The position numbers were made by a program, and so were the translations under genes. From Bacteroides caecigallinarum (GTDB lineage: Bacteria; Bacteroidota; Bacteroidia; Bacteroidales; Bacteroidaceae), in contig NZ_JADYTJ010000004.1 in assembly GCF_021531075.1 (NCBI RefSeq), positions 51,333-115,332 on the forward strand: a stretch of 64,000 nucleotides of DNA. The letters are read 5' to 3'. Below, in pieces: positions 51,900-63,300 of this stretch (the first letter of the stretch is position 1; every line of letters starts with the position of its first letter). The notes under the pieces were generated by a model. The model had not been told where the DNA came from. It made no database searches and saw nothing but the letters and a program-made list of their open reading frames with translations.

Positions 51900-53220
51900 C
51901 TAATTCCTATAATTATCAGACATTTTCTTCAAAACATCTACAATCTGCTCCAAGCCGAAAACACCGGTATCAAACGATGCGTTATAATTTCTTGAGTCGC
52001 CCCACTGCCTGCCTGTGTACTGGAAATAATGCTCCTTCCTTGCTCTGTCAGTATTAGCAATCACGTTGGCTGCTTGTTCTTCGGCTATTCCATATTCTAC
52101 AACTGTTCTTTTCACCTTGTGTGGCATATCGGCATACAAGAATATATTCATAGTATTAGGACGATCCTTAAGAATATAATCTGCACAACGTCCCACTATC
52201 ACACACGGTTTCTCCGACGATATGCGACGTATTACTTTACTCTGAGCCACAAACAAGGCATCATCTGCCGACAGACTCTTGTATAATGGTGCTTCATAAT
52301 CCTGCATTATCATCTGATAAAGCAACGAACTAGGCATACGCTGCTCATTTTTCGAAATAAATTCCTCACTGAAATTACTCTCTCCAGCTACAAGAGTTAT
52401 CAGTTCTCTGTCATAAAATGCAATACCCAGTTCCTTGGCAAGCATCTCTCCCAACTTGTGTCCTCCGCTTCGTACTCGCGAGAAATAGTTATAACCAAAG
52501 GAAGTCTTTCACCACTGCTGACAACAGACTGTACATCGTTCTTGGATACTCCAGAAAGCCAGCCTCTGAGGAATGCAAGGCGTGGCATTATCATGCGTAC
52601 AAACGGACCCGTAATCAGAGCTGCTATAACAGTTCCTTCTCTCACACCATCTATACGTCCTGAAAGCAACCACGATCCTAATGCTGCAAGCAATACAAGA
52701 GATACATCGAAACAAATCTTTATAGTACCAAAATCCTTCTTCAGGCGCATTGTAGCAAACTGTATGGTATACTCGGCATAATCATCGTCACATCGGCTAT
52801 CACCTCCAAGCAGATACCGAATGCCAGTACAAGACATCCCACTACAAGCGAAATTATCTTTACATAATACATCTCAGGCATCCATGCAGCCGTGGTCCAC
52901 ATTCCGAAATCCGTAAATACGGACAAGACAAATGCCACGGGGAACTGCATCAGAAGTTCTACATTACGTTCCATCACGCCCTTCTTCCCAAGCATTACCA
53001 CCTGAAGAATAATCAGAAATATAGTGAAAAAGAAGAAATAAGTACCTAATGAAAGCGATGTGTTAAGACTCGCCACATACGGCACACTCGTTATGGGCGA
53101 TGTGCCTAAATCGGAACGTGTTATTATACTGATACCAAAAGCTATTACTAAAAGTGAAATTCCGAATACTAAATATCTCCTGACGAGTTCCGCCCTACTC
53201 TTTCTACGTTTTTCTTCCAT
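51900..53220 (-). pseudogene. YczE-like membrane domain fused to cytidylate-kinase-like domain, two frameshifts
   Basis: Three successive frames join into one protein of about 440 residues. The first (from 53220) is a YczE-like membrane part (RRYLVFGISLLVIAFGISII to EVIADVTMIMP). The second continues the membrane part (YTIQFATMRLKKDFGTIKIC to ERLPLVITISREY). The third is a cytidylate-kinase-like domain (KLGEMLAKELGIAFYDREL to LKKMSDNYRN). A single missing G near 52790, giving MPEYTIQFA, and another near 52470, restoring SREYGSGGHKLGE (the nucleotide-binding start), would repair the gene. Total length plus two bases is an exact multiple of three. Either recent inactivation or sequencing error in GG pairs could explain it. 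Confidence 0.82.
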
Positions 53221-53236
53221 AAAATATACTGTTTGA

Positions 53237-53268
53237 TTTGACGGCGCAAAGTTATTTATTTACATTTG
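53237..53268 (+). promoter_or_regulatory. Promoter of the AraC-type gene
   Basis: TTTG (53237-53240), 20-nt spacer, TACATTTG (53261-53268), 29 nt before the ATG. On the other strand TAACTTTG (53254-53247) probably serves the broken YczE-like gene, so the two promoters overlap. Confidence 0.7.
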
Positions 53269-53297
53269 TTCCTGATTTGCACAAAAAGACATAAACA

Positions 53298-54101
53298 ATG
53301 CAATTTGCGCCAGACAATTCATGGAAAGAGAAACGACTTTCACTGATTGAAAAGATACCTGACTGCGAAATTCTGACCAAAATAACAGGCAGAGAAGAGA
53401 TAGAGCTCAATCCGCATTCGCACAACAGACACCAGATAATATATATACTTTCCGGAACACTCCATATTGAAGCTAACGGAAAGAACCACTTCGTGACTGA
53501 AAGGCACCTGGTGTGGATTCCTGAAGGTACAATACACAGACTGTCCAGTAATAACCGGCAGATTTCATTATTGGTAGGATATTTCCGTACGGAGACCACT
53601 CCTGACGATTCGTTCATCATATTCCGTACAGACGAAATGACTGCCCGTAATCTGGATTTTATCAGCCACCGGCGGAGAATAAACATGTACAAATCACCGG
53701 AAATATATTCCTTTGCATATGGCTTTCTTAAAGCAATTCCTCATATATGCAAGAAAGCTACCTTCCCTGCACAATCATTTATAATAACCGATGATAACCG
53801 CCTGGTCTCTATTCTGGAATATATAAAATCGAACATCAGTCAGGATTTGACCATCGAACACGTGGCCACAAGGTTTGGTTTATCAAAAAGAAGTCTGACT
53901 CGCATATTCACAAATTCAAATATACGTTTTGTCCATTATCTCAATTATCAGAGAGTAGTACGGGCTATCGAAATAATATCGGACGGATCAATGAATATAG
54001 AACAGACTGCATATGAAGTGGGATTTAACTCTCCAAACAGCTTTAGCCGGGTATTCAGACAAATCACAGGCGAATCTCCTTCCGGGTATTTCAGAAAATG
54101 A
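53298..54101 (+). CDS. AraC-family transcriptional regulator
   Basis: A 267-residue protein: an N-terminal cupin-like sensing domain (residues 35-100; HSHNRHQIIYILSGTLHIEA, HLVWIPEGTIHRL) and a C-terminal AraC DNA-binding domain with two helix-turn-helix motifs (IEHVATRFGLSKRSLTRIFT and IEQTAYEVGFNSPNSFSRVFRQITGESPSGYFRK). The cupin histidines suggest a small-molecule or metal ligand. It is divergent from the YczE/kinase-like gene with overlapping promoters, so it may control that gene. The thioesterase gene follows by 53 nt on the same strand. Confidence 0.93.
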   Translation: MQFAPDNSWKEKRLSLIEKIPDCEILTKITGREEIELNPHSHNRHQIIYILSGTLHIEANGKNHFVTERHLVWIPEGTIHRLSSNNRQISLLVGYFRTETTPDDSFIIFRTDEMTARNLDFISHRRRINMYKSPEIYSFAYGFLKAIPHICKKATFPAQSFIITDDNRLVSILEYIKSNISQDLTIEHVATRFGLSKRSLTRIFTNSNIRFVHYLNYQRVVRAIEIISDGSMNIEQTAYEVGFNSPNSFSRVFRQITGESPSGYFRK

Positions 54102-54154
54102 GTTAAAATAATTATTTTTGCAACTGACTATAATAACAAATTAAATTCATAATA

Positions 54155-54526
54155 ATGGAAACAGGATTAAAACACATCAGCACTGTAACTGTAAGTGCAG
54201 CCAATACAGCCCTTGAAATAGGTTCGGGCGATATGGAAGTTTTCGCAACACCTGCTATGGTGGCTCTAATGGAAAACGCCGCAATGAAAGCTGTTGCTCC
54301 TCACTTGCCTGAAGGTTCAACCACAGTTGGAGCAATGATGGAAACATCGCACATCAAACCTTCGGCTTTAGGTGAAACAATAAATGCTGAAGCTGTTCTT
54401 GAAGAAATAGATGGCAGAAAACTTACATTCAAAGTTACCGCATCAGACTCAAAAGGAACAATAGGTGAAGGAAAACACATACGCTATATAGTGGACAGAG
54501 AACGTTTCCTCTCAAAGTTAAAATAA
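54155..54526 (+). CDS. Hot-dog-fold thioesterase (FlK-like)
   Basis: A 123-residue single-domain hot-dog protein: EVFATPAMVALMENAAMKAV forms the central helix, followed by GSTTVGAMMETSHIKPSALG and strands INAEAVLEEIDGRKLTFKVT. The pattern TP.mv.lmE.aa and G..v....i.H..ps..G resembles fluoroacetyl-CoA thioesterase-like proteins. It probably hydrolyses an acyl-CoA in the cytoplasm; the natural substrate is unknown. It has no promoter box of its own that I can see and may be read with the AraC gene. Confidence 0.88.
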   Translation: METGLKHISTVTVSAANTALEIGSGDMEVFATPAMVALMENAAMKAVAPHLPEGSTTVGAMMETSHIKPSALGETINAEAVLEEIDGRKLTFKVTASDSKGTIGEGKHIRYIVDRERFLSKLK

Positions 54527-54544
54527 CCATTAATAACCTGAACA

Positions 54545-54599
54545 AAACAAAGACGAACCGTTACATACTAAGCTGAAACGGTTCGTCTTTGTTTTTATA
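54545..54599. terminator. Bidirectional terminator between thioesterase and MATE genes
   Basis: AAACAAAGACGAACCGTT (54545-54562) pairs perfectly over 18 bp with AACGGTTCGTCTTTGTTT (54577-54594), followed by TT. It serves both converging genes. Confidence 0.88.
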
Positions 54600-55941
54600 T
54601 CTTCTTTAATCTCCATTTTCCACGATGAAGATATATACTGCAGAATATAAGCAGAAATCCTCCATAAACATGTTCCGAAGTCCAACACCATGCCACATCT
54701 AACCTCATTACCTGGATTATCACTGTGATATAAGTGGCATAAATCAAGAGAGTGGACAACTCAAGGATAAACGCCATACGTGTGTTACCCGTTCCAGACA
54801 CAGACTGGAAATATATGTTCGATGCAGCCGTAAGCCAAGTTGTGGTACAGAACACCCACAACGATGGTATTGATGCTTCGATAAGATCAGGCATATCTGT
54901 ATATATCCCCAATACCAGCGTAGGGAATATAGCAAAAAATACAGTCAGCGGCAGAACTATAGCCAATGCCAGTTTTATATGTTGATGCACAGTACATACC
55001 ACACTGTCTGCCTTTCCGGCACCTATCTGATTGCTGACCAGCGAACCACACGTAGAAGCAAATGCAGATATTATCATAAATGTAATACCGGAAATGTTCC
55101 TTATGATGTTTGTTATCGCAAGTGGACGTTCACCCAAATGCTCCACATAAAGAAAGAAAATAAACCATGTGGAAAGCGAGATGAAATTCTGAATCATCGT
55201 CCACAGAGATACATTTAGTATGCGTCTAAGTTTGTCTGTATTGAATGAACTGAACTTGTTCAAACCGTATTTCTTCAAGTCGATTTTCCTTACGGTATAT
55301 GTAATGAAGAATATCAGAGAGACGAGTTCCGCAAGCGACGAGCCTATTGCCGCACCGGCTATTCCAAGAGCGGGAAATCCCAATTTACCAAAAATCAGTA
55401 TGTAATTGAAAACAATATTTGAGCCCACCATCACCAGCGAGTTCAGAGTAAGAGTCTTGGTCTGTGTAGTTCCTACGAAAAAAGCCCTGAACATAACAGC
55501 TACGAACGAGAAAAAGAAACCGAAAGCCCTCCAATGTATATAACTCTCGGCTGCCTCATAAATATTCTGTGAAGAAAGTATCTTTGGCAACAACCACGGA
55601 GTTATCAGTTCCGTAAGAATAAACGCAGCTGCAGCCAGAAATATCATGAAATACACACCCTGATAAAAGATATCACCAATCTCAGAATATCTCTTCTCAC
55701 CGTTCCTTCGTGCCATCAGTATCTGCGAACCTATACTGAAGCCGAAACCTATCATGAATATAGCTATGTAATATACTCCGGCTATGGCAGACGCTCCAAG
55801 TTCAATCTCACCCACACGTCCCAAGAAGGCTGTATCAGTCATACCTATAGCCTGCTCCATCACAAGGCTTATAAGTATGGGATAGGCTATTGTCAATATT
55901 TCTTTCGAAGTGTATGCTCTTTTTTCTATACTGTTATTCAT
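54595..55941 (-). CDS. MATE-family efflux transporter
   Basis: A 448-residue inner-membrane protein with 12 helices in two related halves, starting with ILTIAYPILISLVMEQAIGM and TDTAFLGRVGEIELGASAIA, the MATE N-terminal signature, and GFGFSIGSQILMARRNGEKR after it. The second half has SAFASTCGSLVSNQIGAGKA. MATE pumps export cationic drugs or metabolites using sodium or protons. The ATG at 55941 is chosen because a -7 box (55970-55963, TATTTTTG on the minus strand) overlaps the longer frame to 55965. The substrate is unknown. Confidence 0.93.
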   Translation of the reverse strand: MNNSIEKRAYTSKEILTIAYPILISLVMEQAIGMTDTAFLGRVGEIELGASAIAGVYYIAIFMIGFGFSIGSQILMARRNGEKRYSEIGDIFYQGVYFMIFLAAAAFILTELITPWLLPKILSSQNIYEAAESYIHWRAFGFFFSFVAVMFRAFFVGTTQTKTLTLNSLVMVGSNIVFNYILIFGKLGFPALGIAGAAIGSSLAELVSLIFFITYTVRKIDLKKYGLNKFSSFNTDKLRRILNVSLWTMIQNFISLSTWFIFFLYVEHLGERPLAITNIIRNISGITFMIISAFASTCGSLVSNQIGAGKADSVVCTVHQHIKLALAIVLPLTVFFAIFPTLVLGIYTDMPDLIEASIPSLWVFCTTTWLTAASNIYFQSVSGTGNTRMAFILELSTLLIYATYITVIIQVMRLDVAWCWTSEHVYGGFLLIFCSIYLHRGKWRLKKI

Positions 55942-56111
55942 TATTATATCTTTTATACGGTACAAAAATACAACAAACTTGGCATTATCAAGCTGTTGCG
56001 GCTATTCTTAATACAGAAAACCATATGCATTGAAGTAACATAATTACATTATAAATGTAACAGACATAGAATAAAGAAGCTCTTGATATTGACTAGAAAC
56101 ATATTTAAGAC

Positions 56112-56119
56112 TAAATTTG
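56112..56119 (+). promoter_or_regulatory. GH3 gene promoter -7 box
   Basis: TAAATTTG, with ATTG (one off TTTG) 20 nt upstream at 56088-56091. It lies 42 nt before the ATG. Confidence 0.5.
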
Positions 56120-56161
56120 CCCCATATAAAGAAGTGATGTTATTTAAAAATCTATATTTAT

Positions 56162-58516
56162 ATGAAAATCAAAAACAAATTATTTTTATCAGTTTCACTT
56201 ATGTGCAGTATGATATTCAATTCATGCCAGGAAGGAGTTACTACAGCTCCAGCCATCAAACAAGATCCTAATATTGAAAAACACATCAAGGAATGGCTGG
56301 GCAAGATGACACTTGAAGAGAAAATCGGACAGATGTGCGAAATTACTGTCGATGTCGTTACAGACTTTGATAAGAGTAAGGAAAAGGGATTTACTCTAAG
56401 CGAAGCTATGCTAGATACCGTTATCGGGAAATACAAGGTTGGTTCTATCCTGAACGTTCCATTGGGAGTAGCACAGAAAAAAGAAGTCTGGGCTAAATCA
56501 ATCAAGCAGATACAGGACAAATCGATGAAAGAAATAGGAATTCCATGTATCTACGGAGTAGACCAGATACATGGAACGACTTATACACTCGACGGTACAT
56601 TATTTCCTCAAGGCATAAACATGGGTGCATCATTCAACCGTGAACTTGTGAAAAGAGGAGCTGAAATTTCTGCCTACGAAACAAAAGCGGGATGTATTCC
56701 TTGGACATATGCTCCCGTTGTAGACCTTGGGCGTGACCCACGCTGGCCACGTATGTGGGAGAACTACGGTGAGGATGCATACGTAAACTCTGAAATGGGA
56801 GTACAGGCCGTTATCGGATTCCAGGGAAATGATCCAAACAAGATAGGCGAATACAGTGTAGCTGCATGTGTAAAACATTATATGGGATACGGTGTACCTG
56901 TTTCAGGTAAAGACAGAACACCTTCGTCAATATGTCTTTCGGATATGAGAGAAAAACATTTTACTCCATTCAAGGCTGCCATAAAAGCCGGTGCACTGTC
57001 TGTTATGGTCAACTCCGGAGTAAACAACGGAATGCCTTTCCATGCTAACAAGGAGTTGCTTACTGACTGGCTTAAAGAAGATCTGAACTGGGACGGAATG
57101 ATTGTTACAGACTGGGCTGACATCAACAATCTATGTACACGCGACCATATTGCAGAAACAAAGAAAGAAGCTATCAAGATTGCAATCAATGCAGGTATTG
57201 ATATGTCAATGGTTCCTTATGAAATTTCTTTCTGCGACTATCTTAAAGAACTGGTAGAAGAAGGTGAAGTTCCTATGAGCAGAATAGACGATGCCGTAGC
57301 TCGCGTACTTCGTCTGAAATATCGTCTCGGATTGTTTGAAAATCCTTATTGGGACATTGAGAAATACGACAAGTTCGGCTCTGAGGATTTTGCAAAGGAA
57401 GCCCTTGCCGCAGCCGAAGAGACAGAAGTCCTTCTTAAAAACGAAGACAACATACTTCCTATTGCAAAAGGAAAGAAAATCCTTATCACAGGTCCTAACG
57501 CAAACTCTATGAGAGTTCTAAACGGTGGATGGTCATACAGCTGGCAAGGACATCTTGCAGACGAGCATGCAACAGCTTATAACACTATATACGAAGCATT
57601 CTGCAACAAATACGGAAAAGAAAACATTATCTATGAGGCAGGAGTAGAATATGCTCCTTACAAAAACGACAATTGGTGGGAAGAACTCAAACCGGAAATA
57701 AACAAAGCTGTAGCAGCTGCTTCAAGAGCTGATGTCATTGTAGCTTGTGTGGGAGAAAATTCTTATTGCGAGACTCCGGGTAACCTAAGTGATATTACAA
57801 TGTCTGAAAACCAGCGCAATCTTGTTAAAGCACTTGCAAAAACCGGCAAGCCTATCGTTCTTGTATTAAGCCAAGGAAGACCACGCATAATCAACGATAT
57901 CGAACCTTTGGCTAAAGGTGTGATAAACATTATGTTGCCGGGAAACTATGGTGGAGATGCATTGACAAATCTTGTAGCCGGTGATGCCAACTTCAGCGCA
58001 AAAATGCCTTTCACTTATCCTAAATATATCAATTCACTTGCTACATACGATTACAAGCCATGTGAAAATGTAGGACAGATGGGTGGTAACTACAATTATG
58101 ATGCCGTAATGGATGTGCAGTGGCCTTTCGGATATGGATTGAGCTACACTACTTACAAATACAGCAACATGAAGGTAAACAAAGAAACATTCTCCTCTGA
58201 CGATGAACTGGAATTCACTGTAGATGTAACCAATACAGGTAAAGTAGCCGGAGAAGAAAGTGTATTGTTATTTGCCAAAGATTTGGTTGCAAGCAGCACC
58301 CCTGACAACAAGCGCTTACGCCAGTTTACAAAAATTGAATTGCAACCTGGAGAGACCAAGACTGTAAGTATGAAAATAAAGGCAAGCGACTTGGCTTTTG
58401 TTGATTACTTTGGAAAATGGAGACTTGAAGAAGGTAAATTCCTTGTTTTAAGTGAAGACCAGGCTATAGAAATCAAATGCAACGAAACTAAAGTTTGGGA
58501 TACACCTAACATTTGA
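56162..58516 (+). CDS. Glycoside hydrolase family 3 beta-glucosidase-type lipoprotein
   Basis: A 784-residue GH3 enzyme. The signal has a lipobox-like MIFNSC (Cys22), so it is probably lipid-anchored. The N-terminal TIM barrel (residues 40-390) carries [31 protein letters not shown] and the nucleophile Asp317 in [11 protein letters not shown]. The alpha/beta sandwich (410-640) contains the likely acid/base in [15 protein letters not shown] fibronectin-III-like domain ends the protein ([20 protein letters not shown]). It would release glucose or a related sugar from the non-reducing end of beta-glucans or glycosides. No susCD or regulator genes adjoin it, so it is not part of an obvious polysaccharide locus. 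Confidence 0.93.
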   Translation: MKIKNKLFLSVSLMCSMIFNSCQEGVTTAPAIKQDPNIEKHIKEWLGKMTLEEKIGQMCEITVDVVTDFDKSKEKGFTLSEAMLDTVIGKYKVGSILNVPLGVAQKKEVWAKSIKQIQDKSMKEIGIPCIYGVDQIHGTTYTLDGTLFPQGINMGASFNRELVKRGAEISAYETKAGCIPWTYAPVVDLGRDPRWPRMWENYGEDAYVNSEMGVQAVIGFQGNDPNKIGEYSVAACVKHYMGYGVPVSGKDRTPSSICLSDMREKHFTPFKAAIKAGALSVMVNSGVNNGMPFHANKELLTDWLKEDLNWDGMIVTDWADINNLCTRDHIAETKKEAIKIAINAGIDMSMVPYEISFCDYLKELVEEGEVPMSRIDDAVARVLRLKYRLGLFENPYWDIEKYDKFGSEDFAKEALAAAEETEVLLKNEDNILPIAKGKKILITGPNANSMRVLNGGWSYSWQGHLADEHATAYNTIYEAFCNKYGKENIIYEAGVEYAPYKNDNWWEELKPEINKAVAAASRADVIVACVGENSYCETPGNLSDITMSENQRNLVKALAKTGKPIVLVLSQGRPRIINDIEPLAKGVINIMLPGNYGGDALTNLVAGDANFSAKMPFTYPKYINSLATYDYKPCENVGQMGGNYNYDAVMDVQWPFGYGLSYTTYKYSNMKVNKETFSSDDELEFTVDVTNTGKVAGEESVLLFAKDLVASSTPDNKRLRQFTKIELQPGETKTVSMKIKASDLAFVDYFGKWRLEEGKFLVLSEDQAIEIKCNETKVWDTPNI

Positions 58517-58571
58517 TTTCCATATTACTAACAATATTAAACTCTATAGGAGATTATACTCTCCTACATAA

Positions 58572-58621
58572 AAAAAGTAAAAGTCATATTCCAAGGTAAA
58601 GGAATATGACTTTTACTTTTT
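58572..58621. terminator. Bidirectional terminator between GH3 and barrel genes
   Basis: AGTAAAAGTCATATTCC (58576-58592) pairs perfectly with GGAATATGACTTTTACT (58601-58617), flanked by A and T runs that extend the stem to 58572-58621. Confidence 0.88.
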
Positions 58622-58634
58622 ATCAGGTTAGCTA

Positions 58635-60365
58635 TCAGAAATTCAGACTTACTCCAGCCATAACATTAAAGCCTTGAACAGGAAATCCGCTTTCTGTAAC
58701 ATAATTCTTATTCAACAGATTGTTCAGTTTTATGAAAACATTTACTCTATCGTCAAACAGATATTCAGCTCCGATATTCAACTCGTTAACAGCATCGGCC
58801 TTTATACCCAAAGTCTTTTTGCGTCCTTCGTAAGTATATTCTGCTGTTGCATGAAAGTCTTTAAACACTTTTGCACGGGCATTGAATCCGATACTGTAAA
58901 GTGGTTTCAACCACAACAGCTTCTCCATATCTTTCTTGACACTCCAGCCATAGAAACTACCGGCAAAACCAAGGTCTAGCATATCTCTGAACGAATAGTC
59001 GGCATAAAGTCCTGCATAAGCCACGCGGGCTTTAGCTTGAGCTATTCCATTATAGACAGCTCCACCGACAGCATAAGGCATAGAGAACAATTCGTTTCTT
59101 GTCTCACGATAACCGGCATATATACCAAATCCAAAATTTGTAAGCGGAACTGCCTTCAGACCGACTCTTGCATCATATGGAGTATAAGAAGTATTTTGCT
59201 GCATAGGCAGACCCACTAATAAAGATTGTACCCAGAACGGAGAGAAACCGTTTATGGTTCCAAAATCATTCAGACGGGTATTACCTGTTAGATGCGCATA
59301 AAACACATAATTATCAGCAAACGTATAGTCGAATCTTACATCAGGCGAAAGTTTCAATCCTCCATCATTAGAAATCTGGAAGTCCACATTCACTCCGGCT
59401 GTAAGCGAAACGGACTCTGTACTTAAAGAATAATAAGGACGGAGTTTTATGAGTGAATAGTTACTGAACGACTTATCATAGAACATATTGTCCATTTCGA
59501 GCGCCACACCCACAGCCTGTCTGTCGTCAATTTCAGCAGAAATATATCCTTGCGTATGAACATTACCCTCGGATATACCTCCCGGAATGTAAATACCATG
59601 TTTACGGTTGAACATCTTATATCCTGTCTGGAATCCGAATTCTACCGGAAGAGCATCTTTCACAGAAGATACACCCATATATCCACCGCCAGACATAAAC
59701 AACTGATGTCCGAATGAAGGTACTTCTGTCTTTTCTTCATTCTGTAGAAGGGATTCAGGCTGATTTGGCATATAACTGAACACCTGTGATGCAAAGTCAC
59801 CTCCTACATACATACTCATTTTATCGAAATCGTGAGTATATTTAAGCGAAGCACCTGTGCGGAAGAAACGGTGTTTCCACTCCTTTTCATGATTAAGAAC
59901 CGGTATATCATCCGTCGCGAAATCGAAATCATATCCAACTCCGATATTTCCAGAATATCCGTGGAATGTAGCCATCACATCAAGCACATCACGGTCTGTG
60001 ATATTCCAAAGATAAGCTCCCTTCAGGTCTGTATTGTTTCTGTTACCGTAAGCAAGACGCACATAACCTCTTCTGGCACTATCTTCTGTTATTTCCCTGT
60101 TCATAACATCCATATGATAAACAGGGAATTTATTCATCTGGTGTACAGACGAGGCATAGTCAATCTGAGTTTTTGCCACTGCCGGTTCTTCTATCTTTGG
60201 CAATACATTCACCTTGAATGCATCCATCACCTCCGGATTATACTGGTTCTCCACCACAACAGTACGGTTCACGGTAGAGTCATTCTTCTGTTGCTGTTGT
60301 GCCGCCACATTAGTCAGTGTGACAAGTCCGGCACATATCAAAATCTGTTTTCTATATTTCTTCAT
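58635..60365 (-). CDS. Outer-membrane beta-barrel protein
   Basis: A 576-residue exported protein: signal peptide (MKKYRKQILICAGLVTLTNV, cleaved near AAQ), a short N-terminal region with TVVVENQYNPEVMDAFKVNV and LPKIEEP, then about 16-22 alternating amphipathic strands ending YLFDDRVNVFIKLNNLLNKN and GFNVMAGVSLNF with a terminal Phe. The C-terminal strands resemble those of TonB-dependent receptors, but there is no plug domain. It is the last gene of a run after the large TPR protein (5-nt gap), which suggests that the two work together at the outer membrane. The transported substrate, if any, is unknown. Confidence 0.8.
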   Translation of the reverse strand: MKKYRKQILICAGLVTLTNVAAQQQQKNDSTVNRTVVVENQYNPEVMDAFKVNVLPKIEEPAVAKTQIDYASSVHQMNKFPVYHMDVMNREITEDSARRGYVRLAYGNRNNTDLKGAYLWNITDRDVLDVMATFHGYSGNIGVGYDFDFATDDIPVLNHEKEWKHRFFRTGASLKYTHDFDKMSMYVGGDFASQVFSYMPNQPESLLQNEEKTEVPSFGHQLFMSGGGYMGVSSVKDALPVEFGFQTGYKMFNRKHGIYIPGGISEGNVHTQGYISAEIDDRQAVGVALEMDNMFYDKSFSNYSLIKLRPYYSLSTESVSLTAGVNVDFQISNDGGLKLSPDVRFDYTFADNYVFYAHLTGNTRLNDFGTINGFSPFWVQSLLVGLPMQQNTSYTPYDARVGLKAVPLTNFGFGIYAGYRETRNELFSMPYAVGGAVYNGIAQAKARVAYAGLYADYSFRDMLDLGFAGSFYGWSVKKDMEKLLWLKPLYSIGFNARAKVFKDFHATAEYTYEGRKKTLGIKADAVNELNIGAEYLFDDRVNVFIKLNNLLNKNYVTESGFPVQGFNVMAGVSLNF

Positions 60366-60370
60366 TGTCT

Positions 60371-63300
60371 TTACTGATTAAGTTTTGCCAATCTGGTTTC
60401 TATCATTTCCGCTATGTCATCGTCAGCCTGATAGTTCTGCTGCAATGACAGAAGATACTGTTTTGCGTCAAGGTTACGTCCGAGTTTCACATATACATCA
60501 CTCAGGAGCACAAAACTTCTTGCAAGCCAGTAAGCATGCGGTGTGCTGACTTCTATATACTGAAGAACCTCTTTCTCTGCTGCCTCGGTCTTTCCTTCAT
60601 CAAAGTAAATCTGTGCTACCAGATATTTGGCCTCAGCACCATAAATATTTCTTGTATCTCCGGCAAGGACTTTCAGGTCGGCAAGTGCTTCATTGTTTTG
60701 TCCGTTATTTATAAACGCCTTAGCTCTGTAATATCTTGCTTCGTTTTCCAGTTCAGGAGCAAGTTTGCTGTGAGCCATCATTGCCGATGCTGCAGAAATG
60801 GTTTCGTTGGCATCGCCCGCCATATATGCACTTCGTAAGGCACCGGTCTGTGCCAACAGGCGTTCTTCCTGATTTCCTGCACGGTCCGACAAACGTTTGT
60901 AGAGTTCCAGAGCACGCGGATATTCCTTACCGTCGTATGCCATACGCGCACATAATGTCATAGCCTCTGTCGAGAACTTGCTGTCAGGATATTCCAGAAC
61001 CTTGTTCAGATATGTTGTAGCACCTGAATAATCTTTCTCATTATATGCTATTATACCCAGATAATACGATGCATTCACACTGAAGGCTCCCTGTGGGAAT
61101 GACTGAAGATAAGACGTAAAGCTATTCTTAGCCTCAGCTATATTTCCGCGCATATACACGCGTTCGGCAGCGGTATAAGTAAGCGAGTCACGTTCGTTTA
61201 CATCGAAATTTGCTCCTCCCGGCAGAGATGAAGCATATGCCATATACTCGTCCACCTTATTTATATCTATATATACAGATTTCAAGTCACGCTGAGCCAT
61301 TCTTGCCTCCTCACTTCCCGGATAGTCTGCTATAACTTTTTTATATGCAACAATTGCCTCATTAAATTTGTCATTCTGATAATACAGCAGAGCTATCTCA
61401 CTTGCAGCCTTGCGTGCCAACTGACTCTCAGGCCATTTTTCAACCAGAATCTTATATCTGCCTATTGCATTATCTGCCTGCTCCATCTGTACAAAGGCAC
61501 GTCCCTGCTCGTACAGTGCATCGTCAATATATTGTGATGAAGGATACTTCGATAGAAGAGTATTAAGTGTCTCTATCTTTCCAGTATAGTCTCGTTGCAA
61601 ACCTTTTACAAAAGCCTCCTGGAACAGAGAGTAGTCACCATATGACGGCTCGATAGATACAGCCTTGGCATACTGGGCACGTGCTTCATCGAAACGGCGT
61701 GCATAGAAATAGCAGTCACCGGCACGGTTGCATGCATCACCTCTCACCGAAGCATCTATGGCAGCATCCGTATCGGCACATCTCACAAACCATGTCAGAG
61801 CATTGTCATATTTCTTCTGTTTGAAGGATGTATATCCCATATTGTAGAGAGCAAGTCCATACTCCATACTTTTTTTATTAGTGGCAAACTCCATATACTG
61901 TCGATAGTCGGCAGCAGCCTGTTCAAATCTGTCAAGTCGGTATTTTGCCTCGCCACGCCAGAAATAAGCATCAGCCTTGGTCTGCGCATTATATCTGCCC
62001 AGTTGGAGCGACTGCGTGAAATAGTCAATGGCATTTTCGAACGATGCCTGTGCAAAAGCCTGTGTACCTACGCGGAACAGCAGTTTCTGCTTTGCTTCCA
62101 GTATACGAGTACCCGGCTGACTGATTTTGGATATTGACTTCAATGCAGCCATATAGCTGCGTGTATTCATATATACCTCTATAAGATAATCGTTTACCTT
62201 GTCTGTATATTGTGAATGCGGGAATTCATTAAGGAAACGTTCGAAAACAGTAACCGATTCGGCGAATGGAGAATACGATGTTTCGTGAATACACAAAGCA
62301 TAGTTATATAGCGCCTGCTCCTTTATCTGCATATTACGGTTTGATGCAGCCGCCTGCTCGAAAGCCATTCTTGCCTGATTGCGTTCCTTCAGGTTCAGAT
62401 ACGCAAGTCCCATATGCAGATAGGCATTTTGCGACATATCATCATCCACACCAGTCACTCTACCCAGATTTTCCGCCGCTTCAGAATAAACCTGAGTATT
62501 GAAATAGCTCATACCAAGCTTATAGAAAGCATTACGTTGCGGATTCGACACCTCACTGCAATAAGGAGAAAGATAATTCACAGCAGCAGTATAATCCTTC
62601 TGCGAGTAAGCAGCCTCACCTGCTATTCTCTTCATTTCAAGTGATTTTTCATTTCCGGGATATTCATTAAGATATTTAACTGCCATATCCCTTGCAGTTG
62701 CATAATTACCGGTAATAAGACTGATATCTGCCATATAATAAGGAGCAAGTTCTGCATAATTCTTATTGTCTTTCACAGAAGAAAAACCCTCCATTGCAGC
62801 AGTATACCTGCCTGCAGAATAGTCTATGTAAGCAAGGTTATATACAGCATCATCCTTATATTTAGGACTAGCCTCTTTAAGGACTGTAAGCCAAGCCGTT
62901 GCCTCTTCAGTATTTCCTATTTCAAGATAAGACTGAGCCAGACGATAGACATTATCATCCCTTTCATCATTACCCATAGCATCGAAGTCACAACCCCTGT
63001 AACATGCTATAGCCTTAAGATATTCCTTATCAAAAAAATAAGAAGATGCAATAAGGGCCTGAACTCTGTTTTTGTATCTTGACTCAGGATGTTTTTCCAA
63101 ATAAGTTTCAAGTTTCTCTATGCGGTCAGGCATTCGCAATTCATAGGCAGTACATACCAGCATATACTCGGCTTCATCGGCAAACTTAGCACAATCACCC
63201 AAATCCATATAGCGCATCAAAGTCTGTCGTGCAGCTGCATAATCATGACGCATAAACAGTTGTTTGCCATCGTCGAACAGTCTTTTATGGCCTGTCAACG

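Noticed and set aside
52400..52837. A separate 145-residue gene within the YczE/kinase-like region
   Set aside because: Its sequence is the direct continuation of the upstream membrane domain and leads into the kinase-like domain; it is the middle frame of one broken gene.
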